Below are positions 17,182 to 25,568 of a DNA stretch of 64,000 bases, piece after piece. Position 1 is the stretch's first letter; every line of letters begins with the position of its first letter. The notes under the pieces were generated by a model. That model searched no databases. It was not told the origin of the DNA and saw nothing but the letters and a program-made list of their open reading frames with translations. This DNA is from Paludisphaera soli (GTDB taxonomy: Bacteria; Planctomycetota; Planctomycetia; Isosphaerales; Isosphaeraceae). The position numbers and the translations under genes are program-made. The DNA lies in the NCBI RefSeq assembly GCF_011064595.1, contig NZ_JAALJI010000001.1:124001-188000 (forward strand). The letters are read 5' to 3'.

Positions 17182-17763
17182 TCAGGCCGGCGGGAGCGGC
17201 TCGACGCCGAGGTCGCGGATCGTCAGGAGGCTGCGGAAGGCCAGGCCGCGGGCGGCGAAGTTCGCCGCGGCCCCTTCGAGGCGGTCGAGGACGGCGATCA
17301 CCACGGCGACCTTGCAGCCGAGCGCCTCGACGGCGTCGACCGCCTGGAGCGAGGACCCGCCGGTCGTGGCCACGTCGTCGACGATCGCGACGGTCGAGCC
17401 CGGCTCCAGCGGCCCCTCGACGAGGTTCCCGGTCCCGTGCCCCTTGGCCTGCTTGCGGACGAGGAACCCCCGCAGTTCGGGCCTGCCGAGGTCCGGCGCG
17501 AGCGCCAGGGCGGCGCCCACGATCGGGTCGGCGCCCATCGTCAAGCCGCCGACGGCCGCGATCTCGGGATGATCGTCCAGCACCTTCAGGACGCCCCGGC
17601 CGATCAGCCGCGCGCCCTCGGCACCGAGGGTGACCTTGCGGCCGTCGATGTAGTAATGCGAGCTGCGGCCGCTCGCCAGCGTGAACTGGCCGACGCGGAG
17701 GGAGTCTCGCTTCAGCAGTTCCACGAGCGATCCGCGATGCCCTTCGTTCCATTCCACCGCCAT
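17182..17763 (-). CDS. pyrE: Orotate phosphoribosyltransferase
   Basis: 193 residues. 'FTLASGRSSHYYIDGRKV' is the orotate-binding N-terminal block, and 'GADPIVGAA' and 'FLVRKQAKGHGTGN' follow. The PRPP motif is 'VAIVDDVATTGGSSL'. It joins orotate to PRPP to give orotidine 5'-monophosphate, the fifth step of pyrimidine synthesis. No other pyr genes are nearby. The FG-GAP gene lies upstream on the same strand with a 121-base gap, and the nuclease-like gene downstream. Confidence 0.95.
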   Translation of the reverse strand: MAVEWNEGHRGSLVELLKRDSLRVGQFTLASGRSSHYYIDGRKVTLGAEGARLIGRGVLKVLDDHPEIAAVGGLTMGADPIVGAALALAPDLGRPELRGFLVRKQAKGHGTGNLVEGPLEPGSTVAIVDDVATTGGSSLQAVDAVEALGCKVAVVIAVLDRLEGAAANFAARGLAFRSLLTIRDLGVEPLPPA

Positions 17764-17884
17764 GGGCGACGGGTCCTTTCCTGGGTTTGTCTCATCGGGT
17801 GAGGGTCGCCGGGCCGGCGGCCGCGGGGCCCCGGTCCGTCGAATAGGCGGGATTATAACGACTTCGACGGAGGCCGTCGCGGCC

Positions 17885-19129
17885 TCAGCGGGCGGCGTCG
17901 GGCCGATGCGGGACCACCGCGAACTTGCTGACGTCGTAGAACGCGACGCCCAGGCCGCCCGGCAGGGCGACCAGCGACCTCGGGCCCCGGCCGGGGAACT
18001 CGACGACGTCGCGGTCGACGAATCCGGCCCCGAACGCCGGGTCGCCCGAGCCCCGCCAGCGGACGAGCTTATGGGAGAGGTGGCAGGCGGCGGCTAGGTC
18101 GAGGACGCCGTCCCCGTCCTCATCGTAAAGGAGCACGTCGCGGATCTCGTCGGCGGTGGCCTCGCCCGTCTTCGGCGTGCCCGGCGTGTAACTTCCGGCG
18201 AACCGGAAGCCCTCGGGGGCGTTGAGGAAGACCGCGACGTTGTCGCTGACGCCGCGGTTGCCGACCACCAGGTCGACGCGGCCGTCGCGGTCGACGTCCC
18301 CGCTCCTGAGGTGGTAGGGGACCGCCCCGTTCGAGTGGAACATCCGCCAGCGGGCGAAGTCCCCCTCCCCGTCGCCTCGCCAGACTTCCACCAGGTTGGA
18401 GGAGTAGATCGTGAAGGCGAGGTCGGCCACGCCGTCGCCGGAGAAGTCGGCCGCGACCACGTCGCGAGGGCCGGGCATGAGGTCGCGGCGATGCTGCGCG
18501 AACGTCCGGTCGCCGCGATTCCGGAGGACCACGAAGAAGTCGCTCGACCAGGCGACCGCGACCAGATCGAGCCTCCCGTCCCGGTCGACGTCCGTCGCGA
18601 CGATCGAGGTCAGCCCCGGCGCGGCGTAGGCCGGCGCCCCGTCGCCCGCGAAGCTCTTCTCGTAGCGGAAGGGCCCCCCCTCGATGCGGACGTGTTCCGC
18701 GGCCTTGAGGAGCGAGGGCGGATCCTCGCCCCACAGGATCGACAGGTCGCGGCCGTCGTTCGCCTGGAAGTTGACCACGGCGACGTCGAGCCGCCCGTCG
18801 CCGTCGAGGTCGGCCGGGATCGCCGTGTAAGGCCCGAAGCCCACCGGGAAGTCGCGACGGACCCGCGGCTCGGCCGAGCCTTCGGTGAGCAGCACGGTCA
18901 ACACGTCGTTGCCGGGGCGCGGCTCGGTAGGCGGGAGCAGTTCGCCCCGGCACGGCAGGATCGCGTCCGGCGCGCCGTCGCCGTCCAGGTCGGAAGCCGA
19001 GACGAAGTAGGGCCCGGAACTGGTGGCGTGGAAGGTCTGGGCGCGGATCGTCGGCGCGAGGCCGCCGAGCAGGAGCAGCGCCAGGCCGAGCTTCGTCGCG
19101 TCCTTCCGGTGGGGCGTCCTCATGATCAT
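17885..19129 (-). CDS. Secreted FG-GAP/VCBS-repeat protein
   Basis: 414 residues from ATG 19129 (ATG 19123 is equally possible). A signal peptide ('LGLALLLLGGLAPTIRAQ') precedes a chain of repeats carrying the Ca-binding core DxDGDGxxD: 'DLDGDGAPDAIL', 'DLDGDGRLDVAV', 'DVDRDGRLDLVA', 'DFSGDGVADLAF', 'DVDRDGRVDLVV' and 'DEDGDGVLDLAA'. These six or so blades suggest an integrin-like beta-propeller outside the cytoplasm. Such proteins are numerous in planctomycetes; ligand unknown. Confidence 0.88.
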   Translation of the reverse strand: MIMRTPHRKDATKLGLALLLLGGLAPTIRAQTFHATSSGPYFVSASDLDGDGAPDAILPCRGELLPPTEPRPGNDVLTVLLTEGSAEPRVRRDFPVGFGPYTAIPADLDGDGRLDVAVVNFQANDGRDLSILWGEDPPSLLKAAEHVRIEGGPFRYEKSFAGDGAPAYAAPGLTSIVATDVDRDGRLDLVAVAWSSDFFVVLRNRGDRTFAQHRRDLMPGPRDVVAADFSGDGVADLAFTIYSSNLVEVWRGDGEGDFARWRMFHSNGAVPYHLRSGDVDRDGRVDLVVGNRGVSDNVAVFLNAPEGFRFAGSYTPGTPKTGEATADEIRDVLLYDEDGDGVLDLAAACHLSHKLVRWRGSGDPAFGAGFVDRDVVEFPGRGPRSLVALPGGLGVAFYDVSKFAVVPHRPDAAR

Positions 19130-19398
19130 GGCTCTACGAAGTCGGTCGTCGATCAGGGGCTTCGGGCGGTCCAGGCTATCACCGCGAGGAGTGGGGACCA
19201 AGGGGCAAGGCCCGGGGGCCCGGGGCGGCCGGCCTTCGCGGCCTCTTTCCCTTGACAGCCGAGGCCCGCCGGGGCATCCTGCGCACACGACCGGAGGACC
19301 GAATCGGGCCCTGCGACGCTCGTCGCCCGAGCGCGGCCGCGGGGACTTGGACCTCCCGTTTCAGCCCGGCTTGAGATCTCACGGAGGAGGACGCCAGG

Positions 19399-19599
19399 AT
19401 GATCGCCGACGACTGTCCGGATCGCGTGGTCGCGTGCGTGGGGCGTATCGCCAGGGACGCCGCCCGACCGGGGGTGGGCCCGGCCCTGGATCGCTGCCTG
19501 GAAGATGTCGACGCCCTCCGCCGCGACGACCGGATCACGGCCGAGCAGCGGGAGGCCCTGCGGCTGATCCTGCTGGGCATCGGCCTGCACGCCGCCTGA
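19399..19599 (+). CDS. Small hypothetical protein (66 residues)
   Basis: It starts at ATG 19399 with a strong site GGAGGAGG 9 bases upstream. The product is acidic and helical ('PALDRCLEDVDALRRDD', 'EQREALRLIL') with no known motif. A real small gene is plausible because of the ribosome site and composition. A chance open frame in GC-rich DNA cannot be excluded. Confidence 0.45.
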   Translation: MIADDCPDRVVACVGRIARDAARPGVGPALDRCLEDVDALRRDDRITAEQREALRLILLGIGLHAA

Positions 19600-19740
19600 G
19601 CCGGCCGCGCGAGGGCGCGAGTCCCGTGCATCGTCGGCCCTCGGCGCGTAAACTGGACTGATCGAGCGGCGGGTCGCGCGAGAGTCTCCGCCGCGTCATC
19701 AGCGAGCAAGCATCGAGGAAGCGGGAAGGACGGCGGAGTC

Positions 19741-21114
19741 GTGAAGGGAACGCGGATCGCGAGCGTCTCGGGCATCCGGGGATGGGTGGGAGACGGGCTG
19801 GACCCGGCGGCGGCCCTGGAATTCGCGGCGGCCTACGCCAGCCAGTGCGAGCCGGGCGCGATCGTCCTCAGCCACGACGGTCGGCTCACCGCCCCGGTGT
19901 TCGAAGCAGCGGTCGCCGCCGGGATCGCCGGCGCGGGCCGCGAGGTCTGGAAGGTCGGCGCGACCGCTACGCCGACCGTCGGCGTACTCGTCCGCGAACG
20001 CGGCGCGGCGGGGGGCGTGCAGATCTCGGCCTCGCACAACCCGCCCGAGTACAACGGCCTGAAGTTCTTCCAGCCCGCCGGCATGGTCCTGAGCCCCGAG
20101 GCGGGCCGGGGCGTGCTCGATCGCTGGAAGCGCAAGGACTTCGCCTGGGCCCCGTTCGACGGCCTGGGGCGGATCCGCAACCTCGACGAGCCCGACGAGG
20201 TCCATCTGGAGCGGGTGCTGGGCGTGGTCGACGTCGACGCCATCCGCGCCCGCCGGTTCACCGTGGCCCTCGACGCCTGCCACGGCGCGGGGGGGAGGTT
20301 GGGCAAGGCCCTTCTCGAACGCCTGGGATGCCGCTCGATCGTCCTGGGGGGCGAGCCCGACGGCCGTTACGACCACACGCCCGAGCCCACCGCCCGGAAC
20401 CTGGCCGACTTCGCGAAGGTCGTCCCCGCCGTCGGCGCCGCGGTCGGCTTCGCGCAGGATCCGGACGCCGATCGCCTGGCCCTCGTCGACGAACGGGGCC
20501 GCTACATCGGCGAGGAGTTGACGCTCGCCCTGGCCGCCCTGCGCCGGCTCGGCCAGGAGACGGGCCCCGTCGTCCTGAACCTGTCGACCTCCATGACGAC
20601 CGAGGCGCTGGCCCGCGACCGGGGATGCCCGGTGATCCGCACGCCGGTCGGCGAGATCCACGTCGTCGAGGCGATGCTGGCGAACGGGGCCGTGATCGGC
20701 GGCGAGGGGAACGGCGGCGTGATCGACCCCCGCGTCGGCCTGGTGCGCGACAGCTTCGTCGGCATGGCGCTGACGCTCGACCTGCTGGCCTCGAGTTCCG
20801 AGTCCAAGCCGCTCTCGGCCTGGGTGGAGGAGCTGCCGCGGTTCGCGATGGTCAAGGACCAGTACCCCCTGCCCCCCGGGCTCGGCCCCGACGCGATCGC
20901 CGGGCTCTGGGAGCGGATCGCCGCCGCGTACGAAGGGGCCGAGGTCGACCGTCGCGACGGCCTCCGGCTCGCCTGGCCGGACCGCTGGGTCCACGTCCGG
21001 GCGAGCAACACCGAGCCGATCGTCCGCGTCATCGCCGAGGCCGGCAAGGAGTCCGACGCCCGCGCCCTGGCCGACCGCGTCGGCCGCCAGGTAAGCGAGG
21101 AAGGTCGATCATGA
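19741..21114 (+). CDS. glmM: Phosphohexomutase (phosphoglucosamine mutase-like)
   Basis: 457 residues from GTG 19741. 'SGIRGWVG' replaces the usual start block. The active-site serine loop is 'ISASHNPPEYNGLKFF', the metal-binding loop 'DPDADRLALVDERG', the sugar loop 'GGEGNGGVI', and the phosphate-binding C-terminal 'RASNTEPIVRVIAE'. All four catalytic elements of the alpha-D-phosphohexomutase family are present. GlmM converts glucosamine-6-P to glucosamine-1-P for peptidoglycan or LPS. Its length fits GlmM, but a phosphomannomutase role is not excluded. Its stop overlaps the start of the HAD phosphatase gene (ATGA, 21111-21114). Confidence 0.85.
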   Translation: MKGTRIASVSGIRGWVGDGLDPAAALEFAAAYASQCEPGAIVLSHDGRLTAPVFEAAVAAGIAGAGREVWKVGATATPTVGVLVRERGAAGGVQISASHNPPEYNGLKFFQPAGMVLSPEAGRGVLDRWKRKDFAWAPFDGLGRIRNLDEPDEVHLERVLGVVDVDAIRARRFTVALDACHGAGGRLGKALLERLGCRSIVLGGEPDGRYDHTPEPTARNLADFAKVVPAVGAAVGFAQDPDADRLALVDERGRYIGEELTLALAALRRLGQETGPVVLNLSTSMTTEALARDRGCPVIRTPVGEIHVVEAMLANGAVIGGEGNGGVIDPRVGLVRDSFVGMALTLDLLASSSESKPLSAWVEELPRFAMVKDQYPLPPGLGPDAIAGLWERIAAAYEGAEVDRRDGLRLAWPDRWVHVRASNTEPIVRVIAEAGKESDARALADRVGRQVSEEGRS

Positions 21115-21848
21115 CCGCGATCGCGGCCTCGACCGGTGCCGGTGCCGGCCCCGAAGGCGGCTGGCCGACCTTCGACAAGGCCCCGTCGGCGGCGTTCATC
21201 GACGTCGACGGCACCCTCCTCGCCGAGACCACGACGTACCTCTTCGCCCGCATCCTGATGAGGCGCGGGCTGCTGCGCCGCTCGTCGCTGCTGCGGGCCC
21301 TGTACCACGGGCTCCAGCATCGCTTCGGCCGGCTCGACTACGGGGCCCTGATCGCCTACGGGTTGAAGAGCATCGCTTCGATCCCGGTCGTGGAGCTGGA
21401 ACGGATCGCCTACGAGAACTTCGCCGAGCACGTCAAGCCGCGGCTTTACCCCGGGGTGGTCGACCATTTCAACGCCCTCCGCAAGATGGGGACGCCGCTG
21501 GTGCTGGTGTCGTCGTCCCCCGGCCTGGTGATCGAGCCGCTGCGGATCTTCCTGGGCTGCGCCGACGCCCTGACGACGAAGGTCGTCATCAACAAGGGCC
21601 GGCTGGTCGGCGTCGGGGGCGGGCCCCCCTGCTACGGCGAGGGGAAGCTCTTCTGGGCCGAGGAATGGGCCGCTCGCTACGACCTGCCGATGGCCGAGGC
21701 CGCGGCCTACGCCGACAACTGGAGCGACCGCGCGTTGCTCGATCGGGTCGGCCGGGGCGTCGTGGTCCATCCCGGATCGCGGCTCCTGAAGCTCGCCCGC
21801 TCGCGAGGCTGGGACGTCGTCCGCCCCGGCCGGCCCTCGAAGGGCTGA
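21111..21848 (+). CDS. HAD-IB family phosphatase
   Basis: 245 residues. HAD motif I 'FIDVDGTLL' carries the nucleophile and acid Asp pair. Motif II is 'LVLVSSSPG', and motif III/IV 'YADNWSDRALLDRVG' carries the Mg-binding acids. 'RLVGVGGGPPCYGEGKLFW' is typical of subfamily IB (SerB-like) enzymes. The substrate is not evident. The 4-base overlap with the phosphohexomutase implies coupled translation and perhaps a shared sugar-phosphate pathway (inference). Confidence 0.85.
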   Translation: MTAIAASTGAGAGPEGGWPTFDKAPSAAFIDVDGTLLAETTTYLFARILMRRGLLRRSSLLRALYHGLQHRFGRLDYGALIAYGLKSIASIPVVELERIAYENFAEHVKPRLYPGVVDHFNALRKMGTPLVLVSSSPGLVIEPLRIFLGCADALTTKVVINKGRLVGVGGGPPCYGEGKLFWAEEWAARYDLPMAEAAAYADNWSDRALLDRVGRGVVVHPGSRLLKLARSRGWDVVRPGRPSKG

Positions 21849-21905
21849 TCCGGCGAAACGCGAAGGACGCACGGGCCGGACCCTCCCCCTGGTCTGGACT
21901 TCGCC

Positions 21906-21934
21906 TTGACGGGTCCTCCGGGTCGGACTAGATT
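21906..21934 (+). promoter_or_regulatory. Probable promoter of the FlgI-like/HEAT gene
   Basis: TTGACG (21906-21911), 17 bases, TAGATT (21929-21934). Transcription starting near 21941 leaves a leader of about 140 bases before ATG 22080. Confidence 0.55.
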
Positions 21935-22079
21935 CCGGCGATCGTGGGCCCGATCCGGTCCCGCGGCGCCTGCGCCACAGGGACGTGGGCGGGCGCTCTT
22001 GCGCGAGTGACGCGTCTTCTTCATCTCTTGAAGGCGAGTCCGGGGGTTCTCCCCGAGCGGTAGGCAAGGAGGCAGGTCC

Positions 22080-24122
22080 ATGCGTCGGACAATCCCCAGG
22101 GCGTCCTGGGCGTTGGGAGCGTTGGTCGCGGTCGCGGCCCTGGCAGGCAACCAGGTCGGCGCGGGGCCGTTGAAGAAGAAGGCCGCGGCGGAGGGCGCCC
22201 CGAAGGTCGACGAATCCGTCGGCGACCTGGCGTACGTCTTCCAGAACGGCGAGACCTCCGTCGAGGGCGTGGGGCTGGTCTCCGGCCTGGACGGCACCGG
22301 CGGCGACGCCCCGCCGTCGTGGCACCGCGAGCAGCTCGTCGACGAGATGAGCAAGGCCGGCATCGAGTACCCCAGCAAGATGCTGGAGAGCAAGCAGTTC
22401 GCGCTCGTGATCGTGCGGATGAAGATCCCCACCGGGGCCTCGCCGCGCGACCGCTTCGACGTCGAGCTGGAACTGCCCCCCGCCAGCTCGGTCAAGAGCC
22501 TGGCCGGCGGCTACCTGATGAACACGAGGCTCCGCGAGGTCATGATCGCGGGCGGCAGCCCCAAGACCGGCACCGAGCTGGCCGCGGCCTCGGGCCCGGT
22601 CATGATCGGCGACTCCAAGAATCCGGGGAACCCCAAGGCGGGCCGGGTCCTCGGCGGCGGCCGGGCCAAGAAGGACCACCCGTACAAGCTGGTCCTGAAG
22701 GAGAACCGCCAGCTCATCCGCAACGCCGGGATGGTGGAGAAGGTCGTCAACGAGCGATTCCACCAGAACGAGCGCGGGCAGCAGAAGGGCGCCAGCACCG
22801 CCAAGACCGACACCTACCTGGAGCTTCGCGTCCCGGCGGTCTACCACCAGAATCAGGAGCGCTACTTCCGCGTAGTCCAGCTCCTGCCGATGGTCGACAC
22901 CCCCGAGCTTCGCGAGAAGCGGCTGGAGGCGACGGCCCGCGAGCTGCTGGACCCGAAGACGGCCGGCGTGGCCGCCCTGAAGCTGGAGGCGCTCGGGCCG
23001 TCGGCCTCGCAGGCCCTGGAGGCCGGCCTCCAGAGCGAGGACCCCCACGTCCGCTTCTTCGCCGCCGAGGCCCTCGCGTACCTCGACGAGCCAGGCGGCG
23101 TGAAGGTGCTGGGCGAGACCGCGATCCAGATGAAGCAATACCGGGCCTACGCCCTGGCCGCCCTCGCCGCCATGGAGGACGACTCCGCCCGGATCCGCCT
23201 CCGCCACCTGATGGACGAGACGGACATCGAGGTCCGCTACGGGGCGTTCAACGCCCTGCGGACCCTCGACCCGACCGACGCCATGCTCGGCCAGGTCCGC
23301 ATCCTCGACGACCCCCCGGGCGACGAGCCGATCGACGAGGAGGGCTCCGACGCCATGGCGATGACGATCATCTCCCGCAGCCGGCCCCGCGCCGAAGACC
23401 CGTTCGCCCTCTACATCGTCGACTCCGAGGGGCCCGCGGTCGTCCACGTCTCGCGATCCCGCCGATCCGAGATCGTGGTCTTCGGCCGCGGCCAGAACCT
23501 GCTCCCGCCGCTGGTGCTCGGCCAGGGCGACATCCTGCTCAACGCGGCCGACCACGACGACGCCGTGGACATCTCCAAGATCGTCCCCAGCCGTTTCGGC
23601 TCCGACGTCAAGGTCCGCAGCTCACTGGAGATCGGCGAGGTCCTCCGCCACGTCGCCCGACTCGGCGCCACCTACCCCGAGATCGTCGCGATCCTGGACG
23701 CCGCGGAGAAGCAGAAGAACCTCCCCGGGCCCCTGTACGTCGACTCGGTCCCGCAGGCGAACATGCAGTACCTGAACAAGGCCCTGCTGGGCCAGGACGA
23801 CGCCCCGAAGGTCGACGACGAGGTCAAGCCGGCCTCCGGCTCGTTCCTCCGCCGCATGTTCACCCGGGGCCGGGGCGAGCCCGACGACGACCGCTCGACC
23901 GCGAAGAAGGAACCCAAGTTCCCGGGCTCCAGGCCCGACGACGGGAAGGACGCCGAGGTCGACGCCGACGAGGCGAAGGCCCCGGCCGGCGACGGGCCCG
24001 TCGCCAAGAAGGACGACGCGCTCCAGAAGACCGGCGGCTTCGCCGCGACGTCCGAGGAGGAATCGTCCCGTCCCGGGGGCCGTCCCCGGATCCTCGACGT
24101 CTTCCGCCGCCGCGGCCAGTAA
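22080..24122 (+). CDS. Exported FlgI-like protein with HEAT-like repeats
   Basis: 680 residues with a signal peptide ('LGALVAVAALAGNQVGA'). Residues 55-95 read 'VEGVGLVSGLDGTGGDAP' followed by 'LVDEMSKAGI', matching the 'YGLVVGLNGTGD...LNQMGI' block of flagellar P-ring protein FlgI. The following 'FALVIVRMKIPTGASPRDRFDVEL' also fits. About residues 300-420 form HEAT-like helical pairs ('FFAAEALAYLDEPGGVKVLGE', 'YGAFNALRTLDPTDA'). The C-terminal 120 residues are charged and low in complexity. No flagellar gene is nearby, so a structural envelope role in place of a P-ring seems more likely (inference). Confidence 0.75.
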   Translation: MRRTIPRASWALGALVAVAALAGNQVGAGPLKKKAAAEGAPKVDESVGDLAYVFQNGETSVEGVGLVSGLDGTGGDAPPSWHREQLVDEMSKAGIEYPSKMLESKQFALVIVRMKIPTGASPRDRFDVELELPPASSVKSLAGGYLMNTRLREVMIAGGSPKTGTELAAASGPVMIGDSKNPGNPKAGRVLGGGRAKKDHPYKLVLKENRQLIRNAGMVEKVVNERFHQNERGQQKGASTAKTDTYLELRVPAVYHQNQERYFRVVQLLPMVDTPELREKRLEATARELLDPKTAGVAALKLEALGPSASQALEAGLQSEDPHVRFFAAEALAYLDEPGGVKVLGETAIQMKQYRAYALAALAAMEDDSARIRLRHLMDETDIEVRYGAFNALRTLDPTDAMLGQVRILDDPPGDEPIDEEGSDAMAMTIISRSRPRAEDPFALYIVDSEGPAVVHVSRSRRSEIVVFGRGQNLLPPLVLGQGDILLNAADHDDAVDISKIVPSRFGSDVKVRSSLEIGEVLRHVARLGATYPEIVAILDAAEKQKNLPGPLYVDSVPQANMQYLNKALLGQDDAPKVDDEVKPASGSFLRRMFTRGRGEPDDDRSTAKKEPKFPGSRPDDGKDAEVDADEAKAPAGDGPVAKKDDALQKTGGFAATSEEESSRPGGRPRILDVFRRRGQ

Positions 24123-24748
24123 GCCGCCCCCGCTCCCGCTCGCGGCCCCGAGCCGGTCCGACGCCCGCCGTCGTCCGGCGCGGGGCCCGCAGGCCCCTTC
24201 CCGCCCCCCCCGGCACCCCCGCCGACGCGCCGGCCGCGACCCCCTCGCGACCCGCGCCACCTCGTCGACCGCCCGGTTTGCGACGACTACTCGTCGCCCT
24301 CCTTAAAGTCCCAGGCGTCGCGGCTCGAATATTAGTCTTGACGGTCAGGTCCGCTACGGCAAGGAAGCGAGCGACGCCCTTGATGGTTGCGGGTTCGGAC
24401 CGCCTCTCGCTCCCTAGGGAGCGGGAGGCCCACCGGCTTTACGGCCCGGGGGGAGGGTTGCGGGAACTTCCGCCAGCGATGGTGGGGGGGCCGGACCTGA
24501 GCCGCGGCTTACCAAAACTTGAGTCTTGATTCGAGTTGCAGGAACGCGGGCCCTTCAGGCGATAAAGAACGGGGGAAGGGTTGGAGCGATTGGATGGAAT
24601 CTCGGCCCTGGCGAATGGACGACCCGGAAACGGGGAAGGCCGATCGCCGGGATGGAGCCCAGCCGTCGCCGGCCCGACGTGGTTCCTACCGGAGGGAGGA
24701 GGAAGCCTCCGTGGCCTCGCACCCATCAGGGCGAGTGGAGTCCTCGAG
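24123..24748. other. Intergenic region with hairpin upstream of the HTH-receiver gene
   Basis: 626 bases without a supported gene. The first 170 bases are C-rich. The hairpin at 24404-24428 (CCTCTCGCTCCC-TA-GGGAGCGGGAGG, one T-G pair) is the main structure. The AT-richer part near 24505-24540 may contain the promoter of the gene at 24749, but no clear -35/-10 pair was found. Confidence 0.5.
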
Positions 24749-25324
24749 ATGAAAAAGGTGTTTACAACCGGCCAGGTCGCGAAGATTTGCAAAGTCGCGC
24801 CTCGGACCGTGAGCAAGTGGTTCGATTCCGGACGCTTGCGAGGATATCGCATCCCCGGCTCTCAGGATCGCCGGATTCCGCGGGAACACCTCCTGCGGTT
24901 TCTCAAGGAGCATGGAATGCCCTTGGGCGATCTCGAGGCCGAGGTCTATAACAAAATCCTGGTCGTCGGGGCCGACGCCCCGCTCCAGTCGGTCCTCCGG
25001 GATCATCTCCGCGAAGGGGACGATTTCCGGATCGAGACCGCCGCGTCGGGCTTCGAAGCCGGCATCCGCGCCGAGAGCTTCCATCCCGATTGCATCATCA
25101 TCGACATGGCCCTCGGGCGGATCGAGGCCGGGCAGATCGCGCAGAACCTGCGCAAGAGCCCTGACCACCAGTCCACCATCCTCCTGGCCCTGACCTCCGA
25201 CGAGCCCGGCGAGGAGATCTTCTCGCTCGGATTCAACGACGGGTTCAAGAAGCCGTTCGACGGGGCCCTGCTCGCCGAGCGGATCCGCCGGCTGATCTCG
25301 CAGAAGAAGTCCGAAGAGCCCTGA
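24749..25324 (+). CDS. HTH (MerR/excisionase-type) DNA-binding domain fused to a receiver-like domain
   Basis: 191 residues from ATG 24749; GGAG lies 11 bases upstream. Residues 1-55 are a winged-helix excisionase/MerR-type domain ('FTTGQVAKICKVAPRTVSKW', 'DSGRLRGYRIPGSQDRRI'). Residues 70-185 have a CheY-like pattern: 'KILVVGAD' where a receiver has its acidic pair, 'DCIIIDMALG' with the likely phosphoacceptor Asp, 'LLALTSDE' for the Thr/Ser switch, and 'GFKKPFD' with the conserved Lys. It looks like an inverted response regulator with DNA binding first. No histidine kinase is adjacent. 'VVGAD' in place of 'VVDDD' may weaken Mg binding. Confidence 0.8.
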   Translation: MKKVFTTGQVAKICKVAPRTVSKWFDSGRLRGYRIPGSQDRRIPREHLLRFLKEHGMPLGDLEAEVYNKILVVGADAPLQSVLRDHLREGDDFRIETAASGFEAGIRAESFHPDCIIIDMALGRIEAGQIAQNLRKSPDHQSTILLALTSDEPGEEIFSLGFNDGFKKPFDGALLAERIRRLISQKKSEEP

Positions 25325-25568
25325 TCAGATCGAATCGCCGAAGGTCGCGCGTCGTCCCGGGGACCCGACGCCGACCGCCGCCACGGTTCTCCGGACGGTC
25401 GAGCCCGAGCGGCCCGCCCCCCCGACCCAGCCCGGGTCGAGGAGGCGGGCGGCCCGGGCTCGCCGGCTTTTCCGCGGAGCCCCCCTGGTCAGCCCGCCTC
25501 GCCGACCTTTACGATACGCTCTCCCCCACCACGCCGGACGAGGCGACGCCCCACGAGACGCCGACGCG

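Noticed and set aside
24384-24404. tRNA T-arm-like sequence (GGGTTCGGACC)
   Set aside because: The stem does not pair properly and there is no acceptor or anticodon arm around it.
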